From: Sphingomonas sp.
GTDB lineage: Bacteria > Pseudomonadota > Alphaproteobacteria > Sphingomonadales > Sphingomonadaceae
Assembly (NCBI GenBank): GCA_025935515.1
Contig: JAICVC010000023.1
Span: forward strand, 1-19,445
DNA: 19,445 bases
Direction: 5' to 3'
In this document: in pieces, positions 14,931 to 19,445 of the stretch
Layout: each line of letters starts with the position of its first letter
Numbering within the stretch: position 1 is the first letter of the stretch
Notes under the pieces: generated by a model
What the model saw: the letters and a program-made list of their open reading frames with translations, nothing else
Database searches by the model: none
Told to the model about the DNA's origin: nothing
Position numbers and translations under genes: made by a program

Positions 14931-15896
14931 CTACGAAGCCGGCTCGAACTTCTCGGCATCCGGCTCCGCCAGCGGAATTGCCGGCCGCCCTTCCGACTGC
15001 TGGTTCTGCGCAGCAGCAGTGGGGAGGACCTCCAGAATCTCGACGATCCGATATCGTTCGGCGAGGAGTTCGTGGTCGGGGCCGTAGGACGTTTCGAAGT
15101 CGACTTTGCAGCGGAGCGCGTCCCCCGGCCGGATATCCAGCTCACGCCGGTAGAATTTGTCGAGCAACGTGCCGGGCTCCGCCGCCGCGGTCGTCCGTTG
15201 CTCGCCGTGCTTCAGCTGCCATTGGCCGGTGCGCTGGTAGTCCGGCATTTCGACGACGAAGATCATGTCGGCGGAATGGTTGACCAGCTTGCGCGACAGC
15301 AGAAGCGTCCGCGGGTCGGCGATTTTCTTCGAAAGGTCGAGCGCGGCCGATCCATTGTTGGTGAGGATGCGGACCGAGTCGCCACCACCGAGCGCGTTCT
15401 TGGCGCGCTGCCAGGCGGCGATTGCATTCACCAGCTCCGATGACGACGGCAGAACTGGATGGGCGGTGGTCGTGATCGAAGTGCCCCAGGCAAGCACCCG
15501 GATCGCCTGCTGGAGGTCGGCCAGCTGAAGCGTCGGCGACCCGTCCATCCAGGCAATGATCGCCAGCGTCCCCCGGGCGAGGAACTTCAGCAACGACGCA
15601 TCGGACTCGCCAGCTTCGCTGCCAGGGGCGCCGCGAGTTTCCACGCGTAGCCACAAAGACCGGCTGTGCCTGGCGACTTCCTCGAGCAGCGCAACCGTCT
15701 CGAGGTGAATTTGGGCGGGTCCCGCGAGCGCGCGATAGGAGGCTTCGACCGCACCCTGCAGCTCCTGCACCGCGCCGAGTTCAGACGGTTTGCGCGTCGC
15801 TGCGCTCGTCGTCACTTCGATGACGACGTCGCTGTCGCCTAGGTCCTCCAGCAGCCTGGAGAAGCCCTGCCGCTCTTCACTCCGGTCCGAAGCCAT
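14931..15896 (-). CDS. Hypothetical protein, no family recognised (321 aa)
   Basis: A full-length soluble protein with normal composition and no signal peptide. It starts MASDRSEERQGFSRLLEDLG and has a helical N-terminal half (ELQGAVEASYRALAG, ETVALLEEVARHSRSLWLRV). The middle region includes LLKFLARGTLAIIAWMDG and LVNAIAAWQRAKNAL. The C-terminal part is strand-rich and better ordered: LLLSRKLVNHSADMIFVVEM, RRELDIRPGDALRCKVDFET and ERYRIVEILEVLP. The tail is Gln/Pro/Ala-rich. I recognise no domain. It precedes phaZ on the same strand by 101 bp and is divergent from an ABC exporter across 141 bp. The ATG at 15896 has only a weak ribosome binding site. Confidence 0.75.
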   Translation of the reverse strand: MASDRSEERQGFSRLLEDLGDSDVVIEVTTSAATRKPSELGAVQELQGAVEASYRALAGPAQIHLETVALLEEVARHSRSLWLRVETRGAPGSEAGESDASLLKFLARGTLAIIAWMDGSPTLQLADLQQAIRVLAWGTSITTTAHPVLPSSSELVNAIAAWQRAKNALGGGDSVRILTNNGSAALDLSKKIADPRTLLLSRKLVNHSADMIFVVEMPDYQRTGQWQLKHGEQRTTAAAEPGTLLDKFYRRELDIRPGDALRCKVDFETSYGPDHELLAERYRIVEILEVLPTAAAQNQQSEGRPAIPLAEPDAEKFEPAS

Positions 15897-15930
15897 GGGT
15901 TACTCGCTGGTCGATTCGTTAAACTGTCAT

Positions 15931-15958
15931 TTACTACGCGTTAACGCGCCCGAGGCAA
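15931..15958 (-). promoter_or_regulatory. Candidate promoter with a palindrome in its spacer
   Basis: On the minus strand TTGCCT (15953-15958), a 16-bp spacer and TAGTAA (15931-15936) could drive the 321-aa gene 35 bp away. The spacer contains the perfect 12-bp palindrome CGCGTTAACGCG (15937-15948). A repressor bound there would block polymerase. On the plus strand a TATAAC at 15978-15983 could be a -10 for the ABC exporter, but no good -35 matches it. Confidence 0.3.
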
Positions 15959-16037
15959 CCGCTTCCGCCGACGGGAATATAACCCACGGCCGCTGCAGCC
16001 ATTTGAGGGACCGCCGACCGGCTGTTAGGGGACCGCC

Positions 16038-17819
16038 ATGGCAACCCCGACCAACCGTCCCAAAGGCCGTTCCGTCCGCAGCCTGCGCATGGTGTGGGGC
16101 TTTGCCCTGCGCTATCCCGGTCACATCGCAGTCGCGGCGCTGGCGTTGCTGGTCGCCGCGGCCGCGACGTCGGGCGTGCCCTACGCATTCAAGCTGATCA
16201 TCGACAAAGGCTTTGCCGCGGGCGCTAGCTCGAGCCATGGCCTTGCCCGCTGGTTCCAGTATCTGCTGTTGCTGGTGGCGGTGATGGCGCTAGCGACCGC
16301 GGTCCGTTTTTACTTCGTATCGTGGCTCGGCGAGCGGACCGTGGCCGACATCCGCCTGGCGGTGCATCGCAACCTGCTGCGCTTGTCGCCCGGCTTCTTC
16401 GAGGAAAACCGCCCCGCGGAGATCACCTCGCGAGTCACGGTCGACACCACGATCATCGAGCAAGTCGTCGGCACCACCGTCTCGGTCGCGTTGCGCAACA
16501 CCATTCTCTGCCTCGCCTGCGTCCTGATCCTGTTCGCACTCGCCCCGAAGCTCGCGCTCTCGATCCTCGGCGGAGCGCTGCTGGTCGTGCTGCCGATCGC
16601 GATTCTCGGCCGGCGGGTTCGCGCCATCTCGACGCGCAGCCAGGACCGCATCGCCGACGTCGGCATCGTCACCAGCGAAGTGCTTGGAGCGATGAAGATC
16701 GTCCAGGCCTTCAACCAGCAGGCCCGCGAAACCACTCGGTTCGCAGACGCCGTCGGGCGCGTGTTCGCGACTGCCAAGCGGCGCATCCTGTTGCGAGCGG
16801 TCATGACCGCGATCGTGATTTTCATCATCTTCAGCTCGATCACGCTGGTCATCTGGCAGGGCGCCACGGAAGTCGCAGCTGGACGGATGACTGGCGGGAC
16901 GATCGCCGCTTTTGTCCTTTATGGCGGACTGCTCGCGGGCTCGCTCGGCAATCTGTCGGAGGTCTATGGCGACCTGCTGCGCGCCGCCGGGGCGTCCGAG
17001 CGATTGTCAGAGCTGCTCCACGCCGAGCCCGACATCCGCGCTCCAACCCGGGCCGCCAAGCTACCGGAACCGGCCCGCGGCGAGCTCGTGTTCGAACATG
17101 TCACCTTTCATTACCCAACCCGGCGCGAAACCTCCGCGCTCAACGACTTCAGCCTGGCGGTGAAGCCACGCGAGCGGCTCGCCGTGGTCGGTCCTTCGGG
17201 CGCGGGCAAGACGACCATCTTCCAGCTCGCCGAACGCTTCTACGACCCCGATGGGGGGCGGATCCTGCTCGACGGCATCGATCTCAAGCACGCCGACCCC
17301 GCCGACGTCCGCCAGCGGATCGCGATGGTCCCGCAGGAAACCGTCATCTTCGCCGCCTCGGCGCGCGACAACCTGCGCTACGGCAACTGGGGCGCGAGCG
17401 AGGACCAGCTGTGGCAGGCTGCGAGTGACGCCAATGCCGAAGAATTCCTGCGTGCGCTCCCGGATGGCCTCGACACCTATATGGGTGAAGGCGGAGCGCG
17501 GCTTTCGGGCGGCCAGCGGCAGCGGATCGCGATCGCCCGAGCGCTGCTGCGCGACGCGCCCCTGCTGCTGCTCGACGAAGCGACTTCCGCGCTCGACGCC
17601 GAAAGCGAGCGGCTGGTGCAGGACGCACTCGACCGGCTGATGGAACACCGCACCACGATCGTCATCGCGCATCGGCTCGCGACGGTGCGCGCCGCGGACC
17701 GGATCGTGGTGATGGATGGCGGGCGGATCGTCGAGGAAGGGACGCACGCCAGCCTCAGCCGCCGCGAGGGTCTCTACGCGCGCCTCGCCCGCCTGCAGTT
17801 CGAGGACCGCGCCGCCTAG
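16038..17819 (+). CDS. ABCB-type exporter: fused permease and ATPase (MsbA/multidrug-like)
   Basis: 593 residues, a half-transporter. The N-terminal transmembrane domain covers about 25-310 (HIAVAALALLVAAAATSGVP; WFQYLLLLVAVMALATAV; LRNTILCLACVLILFALAPK; AVMTAIVIFIIFSSITLVIW). The ATPase domain starts near residue 350. Walker A is GPSGAGKTT at 385-393, the signature is LSGGQRQ from 489, and Walker B is LLLLDEA with Asp513-Glu514. The H-loop is in IVIAHRLATV. It would work as a homodimer exporting a lipid or drug-like compound; the substrate is unknown. The ATG at 16038 has AGGGGA five bases upstream. It is divergent from the 321-aa gene, and its stop overlaps that of the convergent H1-like gene. 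Confidence 0.95.
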   Translation: MATPTNRPKGRSVRSLRMVWGFALRYPGHIAVAALALLVAAAATSGVPYAFKLIIDKGFAAGASSSHGLARWFQYLLLLVAVMALATAVRFYFVSWLGERTVADIRLAVHRNLLRLSPGFFEENRPAEITSRVTVDTTIIEQVVGTTVSVALRNTILCLACVLILFALAPKLALSILGGALLVVLPIAILGRRVRAISTRSQDRIADVGIVTSEVLGAMKIVQAFNQQARETTRFADAVGRVFATAKRRILLRAVMTAIVIFIIFSSITLVIWQGATEVAAGRMTGGTIAAFVLYGGLLAGSLGNLSEVYGDLLRAAGASERLSELLHAEPDIRAPTRAAKLPEPARGELVFEHVTFHYPTRRETSALNDFSLAVKPRERLAVVGPSGAGKTTIFQLAERFYDPDGGRILLDGIDLKHADPADVRQRIAMVPQETVIFAASARDNLRYGNWGASEDQLWQAASDANAEEFLRALPDGLDTYMGEGGARLSGGQRQRIAIARALLRDAPLLLLDEATSALDAESERLVQDALDRLMEHRTTIVIAHRLATVRAADRIVVMDGGRIVEEGTHASLSRREGLYARLARLQFEDRAA

Positions 17820-18460
17820 GCGTTGCCGCCCGCCGAGCCGCCGCCGCTCGGCGTTCCGCCGCCCGGCGAACCGCCGCGCCCGCGGCCGCGCGTGCCGCTC
17901 CCGCGCGAACGGGAGGTCGTGCTGCGCTTGCGGGTGCCGGCGCGGGCCGGCTTTTTGGCCGCGCCGGCGCTTGCCGGCTTCGCGCGCAATAGCGCGGCCT
18001 TGCGGGCGCCACTCGCGCGCGTCGATCCCGAGGTCGATGCTTTGGCCCGTGTGGAACTTGCCTTCCGCGCTCCGGTACTGCGCTTGGCCGTCGAGCGCTT
18101 GGCGGTGGATTTCCGCGCACTGCCCCGAGACGACCGGGATGAAGCCGAGGACCGCGCGCCGCCCGCGCTAGTGCCCTCCTCCGCGGTCCACTTGCCCGAC
18201 ATCACTCGCTGGGCGGCATCGGCGACGGCTTCGGCGATCAGTGAGCCCAATTTGGTTGCGCTCGCCATCATGTTGGTCGCGGTGTCGGCGGCATCGAGGC
18301 CGGCGTCGCGGATCGCGCGGCGTGCCTTGGGGCTGGCGCTGATCGCCGCCGCCGCCGCGGCGAGACCCGCGGCCAGCATTTCCTTGCTCATCGCCGCCTT
18401 GGCGATCTTGTCGACGGTATCGTTGCCTGAAGAAGAACCCTTGCCTGAAGACTTCGCCAT
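17816..18460 (-). CDS. Histone H1-like basic-tailed protein (214 aa)
   Basis: The N-terminal 90 residues are helical and Ala-rich (DKIAKAAMSKEMLAAGLAAA; KARRAIRDAGLDAADTATNM; GSLIAEAVADAAQRVMSGKW). From about residue 100 the sequence is a low-complexity tail rich in Ser, Thr, Ala, Arg and Lys, with RKSTAKRSTAKRSTGARKAS around 116-135. It ends in RGG-like and Gly-rich sequence (residues 190-214). Similar tails occur in AlgP, bacterial histone H1-like proteins and the PHA granule protein PhaF, all of which bind DNA. Binding here is therefore inferred from composition. ATG 18460 has GGAGGGAGA upstream; the frame is open to 18589 but that part carries a hairpin. The stop overlaps that of the ABC exporter gene. 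Confidence 0.8.
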   Translation of the reverse strand: MAKSSGKGSSSGNDTVDKIAKAAMSKEMLAAGLAAAAAAISASPKARRAIRDAGLDAADTATNMMASATKLGSLIAEAVADAAQRVMSGKWTAEEGTSAGGARSSASSRSSRGSARKSTAKRSTAKRSTGARKASSTRAKASTSGSTRASGARKAALLRAKPASAGAAKKPARAGTRKRSTTSRSRGSGTRGRGRGGSPGGGTPSGGGSAGGNA

Positions 18461-18506
18461 CGCTTGATCTCCCTCCGTTGGGGCAAAAGACACTTCAAGC
18501 CCGTAA

Positions 18507-18520
18507 CGGTTCCCGAACCG
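18507..18520. repeat. Inverted repeat CGGTTC-CC-GAACCG
   Basis: A perfect 6+2+6 inverted repeat 47-60 bp upstream of the H1-like start codon. It could be an operator or, in RNA, a small hairpin. A 2-base loop is too tight for a stable hairpin, so a protein site is more likely. No regulator was identified. Confidence 0.45.
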
Positions 18521-18550
18521 CGGCGGAAGTGGGCAGTCCAGAAACATGTA

Positions 18551-18583
18551 AAGGGCACCGCCGCGCAACGCAGCGATGCCCTT
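18551..18583 (-). terminator. Strong hairpin, candidate intrinsic terminator or attenuator
   Basis: AAGGGCA and TGCCCTT close a stem that continues inward to about 15 base pairs (two of them G-U on the minus strand) around a 3-base loop. On the minus strand it is followed by TACATGTTTC, a weak U-rich stretch; on the plus strand no U tract follows. It lies between the leader ORF and the H1-like gene. It may end the leader transcript or attenuate the downstream gene. Confidence 0.5.
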
Positions 18584-18593
18584 CGACATGGTC

Positions 18594-18620
18594 AGCGGCC
18601 GGAAGTGACGGCCGTCCGCT
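18594..18620 (-). other. Hairpin just after the leader ORF
   Basis: AGCGGACGG and CCGGCCGCT (minus strand) can pair as a 9-base stem with one A-G mismatch around a 9-base loop. It begins a few bases after the 16-codon leader ORF stop and 10 bp before the next hairpin. Two successive hairpins suggest a structured RNA leader. Structure is inferred by eye. Confidence 0.4.
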
Positions 18621-18626
18621 CAGCTC

Positions 18627-18677
18627 TTAGGGCCGACGAACACCCCTTTCCGACCTCCCTGCTGAACCATGAGACAT
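18627..18677 (-). CDS. Candidate leader peptide ORF (16 aa) behind a perfect Shine-Dalgarno
   Basis: ATG, 15 further codons and TAA give MSHGSAGRSERGVRRP, a basic peptide. The start lies 7 bases after GGAGG of a 15-nt perfect complement to the 16S rRNA 3' end, the ideal distance. An overlapping frame starting at 18670 (MVQQGGRKGVFVGPKS, stop at 18620-18622) is 14 bases away and less well placed, but its composition looks more like a real peptide. Both frames end before the hairpins. I know of no matching peptide. It may regulate the downstream H1-like gene, or be the translated part of a small RNA. Confidence 0.4.
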   Translation of the reverse strand: MSHGSAGRSERGVRRP

Positions 18678-18678
18678 C

Positions 18679-18693
18679 GGATCACCTCCTTTC
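18679..18693 (-). promoter_or_regulatory. Extended Shine-Dalgarno: 15-nt perfect complement of the 16S rRNA 3' end
   Basis: On the minus strand GAAAGGAGGTGATCC pairs without mismatch to the 16S 3' tail (GGATCACCTCCTTTC). Ordinary sites in this window pair over 4-8 bases. A second purine block (GGGAGGT, about 18653-18659) follows inside the short ORF. The match is seen directly; what it does is open. Confidence 0.7.
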
Positions 18694-18722
18694 GCTGCGT
18701 TGAAGCCAGCAAGAAGATGAGT

Positions 18723-18751
18723 CTTATCGAGCGTCAGCGCAAGACTTGTAA
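18723..18751 (-). promoter_or_regulatory. Candidate promoter for the leader transcript
   Basis: On the minus strand TTACAA (18746-18751), a 17-bp spacer and GATAAG (18723-18728) could place a transcript start near 18716, about 23 bases before the extended Shine-Dalgarno. The -35 is weak. The 127 bp between the leader Shine-Dalgarno block and the secreted-protein gene's start-side neighbour otherwise hold no gene that I can see. Confidence 0.3.
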
Positions 18752-18804
18752 TGCGGTGAACATTCGGCAATCATCTCGCCTTCGCGCGGCTCGGGGGTAC
18801 CTGG

Positions 18805-19263
18805 CTAGACGCGGCAATCCTCGATCACTCGCGCCGCTTCCGCCCAGGGCGGGACGACCAGCGCGGGCTGGGTGCCGACGCTGAACCCGACCCGCCCGCG
18901 GCTGCTGACGATCGCGTCGAACAAGGGATCGTAGGCGCCGAGGTCGATCGTCAGACGCTTGGTCGCCGGGTTGAAGCTCGCCGGGACGCTGCGAGTCAGC
19001 GAGCTGGTCCAGACGTCGAGGAACGGCGCTGCGCCGGTCGCCGGCTTGGCGACGGTCACCCGGCGCGTCACGCGCGTGCAATGCAGCCACAATTGCGGAT
19101 TGCCCGACGTGTCGGCGAAGACCGCGTCGCTGCCGCCGGTCGCCGGCACGTAGCTCCAGTTCCCGACGAGCGGCGCCGCCGTGCCGAGATCGGGAATCGA
19201 GCTTTGGGCGACGGCTGACGACGGGATGGCCAGCGCAAGCGCTGCAGCAATTCGGACCTGCAT
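18805..19263 (-). CDS. Small secreted hypothetical protein (152 aa)
   Basis: An N-terminal signal peptide is clear: MQVRIAAALALAIPSSAVAQ, with likely cleavage after AVAQ or nearby. The mature part has LVGNWSYVPATGGSDAVFAD, PQLWLHCTRVTRRVTVAKPA, WTSSLTRSVPASFNPATKR and a C-terminal ARVIEDCRV. The two Cys residues (in LHC and EDC) could form a disulfide in the periplasm. The sequence looks like a conserved sphingomonad secreted protein of unknown function; no catalytic motif is visible. The start lies 5 bp after the phaR-like stop, without a clear ribosome binding site, so translation may be coupled to that gene. Confidence 0.82.
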   Translation of the reverse strand: MQVRIAAALALAIPSSAVAQSSIPDLGTAAPLVGNWSYVPATGGSDAVFADTSGNPQLWLHCTRVTRRVTVAKPATGAAPFLDVWTSSLTRSVPASFNPATKRLTIDLGAYDPLFDAIVSSRGRVGFSVGTQPALVVPPWAEAARVIEDCRV

Positions 19264-19268
19264 GATCG

Positions 19269-19445
19269 TCAGCGGCTCAGCCGGTCGACCTTGGCCTGGA
19301 GCGCCGCGAGCTCGGCCTTCAATTGCTCAACGTCGCTGGTGGTCGTCTTGGCGTTGGGCTTAGGCTTGCCGGCAAGTGCCTGGGCGGCGTCTTCGAACAT
19401 CGCCATGTTGCGCTTGGCGAGATCGGCGAAGACGTTGCCCGAAAA
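19269..19445 (-). CDS. phaR: PhaR-like polyhydroxyalkanoate synthesis regulator, C-terminal end only
   Basis: Only the last 58 residues are in the window; the DNA-binding N-terminus lies to the right. The visible part reads FSGNVFADLAKRNMAMFEDA, then a Lys/Pro/Thr linker and ELAALQAKVDRLSR. The segment AKRNMAMFE and a terminal short coiled coil are what I remember from sphingomonad PhaR proteins. PhaR represses phasin and PHA genes and senses PHA granules. The match rests on a short C-terminus, so another granule-associated or phasin-like protein remains possible. phaZ and an H1-like gene nearby fit the PHA assignment. The secreted-protein gene follows after 5 bp. Confidence 0.65.
   Translation of the reverse strand, partial: FSGNVFADLAKRNMAMFEDAAQALAGKPKPNAKTTTSDVEQLKAELAALQAKVDRLSR

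Noticed and set aside
18679..18693. Fragment of a 16S rRNA gene (plus strand reads GGATCACCTCCTTTC)
   Set aside because: Only 15 bases match; the flanks are unlike 16S sequence, and the other strand places it as a ribosome binding site before an ATG.
1..19445. Mobile element, prophage, CRISPR or defence island
   Set aside because: No transposase, integrase, terminal repeats, direct-repeat array or phage structural genes; base composition looks even. The S24 repressor alone does not show a prophage.

Overview
The window is GC-rich, densely packed chromosomal DNA that reads as an alphaproteobacterium of the Sphingomonadales (Sphingomonas-like). This rests on protein recognition: TamA/TamB of alphaproteobacterial type, an intracellular PhaZ depolymerase, the C-terminal end of an alphaproteobacterial PhaR, and several short conserved proteins of a kind I associate with sphingomonads. 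I see no rRNA, tRNA, CRISPR array, insertion sequence or prophage structural gene. Both ends cut through genes: tamB on the left and a phaR-like gene on the right, both on the minus strand.

Layout. 1-4752 (minus): a small conserved ORF, then tamA and tamB (TAG immediately followed by ATG), the outer-membrane/periplasm translocation and assembly module. 4864-6292: a 56-aa membrane protein; an S24/LexA-like HTH repressor on the minus strand; and, divergent from it, an unlisted GTG-started 58-aa HTH-like protein coupled by ATGA to a 110-111-aa conserved protein. The intergenic region between them carries three TAGG/CCTA half-sites at exact 10-bp steps. 6289-7481 (minus): a DJ-1/PfpI protein and a membrane protein with three 12-residue repeats. 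7522-13603 (plus): topoisomerase IB, MscS channel, MaoC hydratase, thiolase, DUF4126 membrane protein, an 83-aa protein and a DHA2-type MFS exporter, in one tight run. 13600-15896 (minus): PHA depolymerase and an unrecognised 321-aa protein. 16038-17819 (plus): an ABCB-type exporter. 17816-19445 (minus): the end of phaR, a small secreted protein, a structured leader with a 15-nt perfect complement to the 16S rRNA 3' end, and a histone-H1-like basic-tailed protein.

How the parts may work together. PhaR, PhaZ and the H1-like protein suggest a polyhydroxyalkanoate granule theme at the right end. MaoC and thiolase could feed or drain acyl-CoA for the same pathway, though they may simply serve fatty-acid degradation. 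The S24 repressor with its divergent small HTH gene has the geometry of a CI/Cro switch.

The most unusual items are the leader at about 18551-18693 (perfect extended Shine-Dalgarno, a 16-codon ORF, two strong hairpins), the repressor/small-HTH divergent module, and the fact that all four tail-to-tail gene junctions are overlapping or within 2 bp. I saw no large novel defence or mobile system here.
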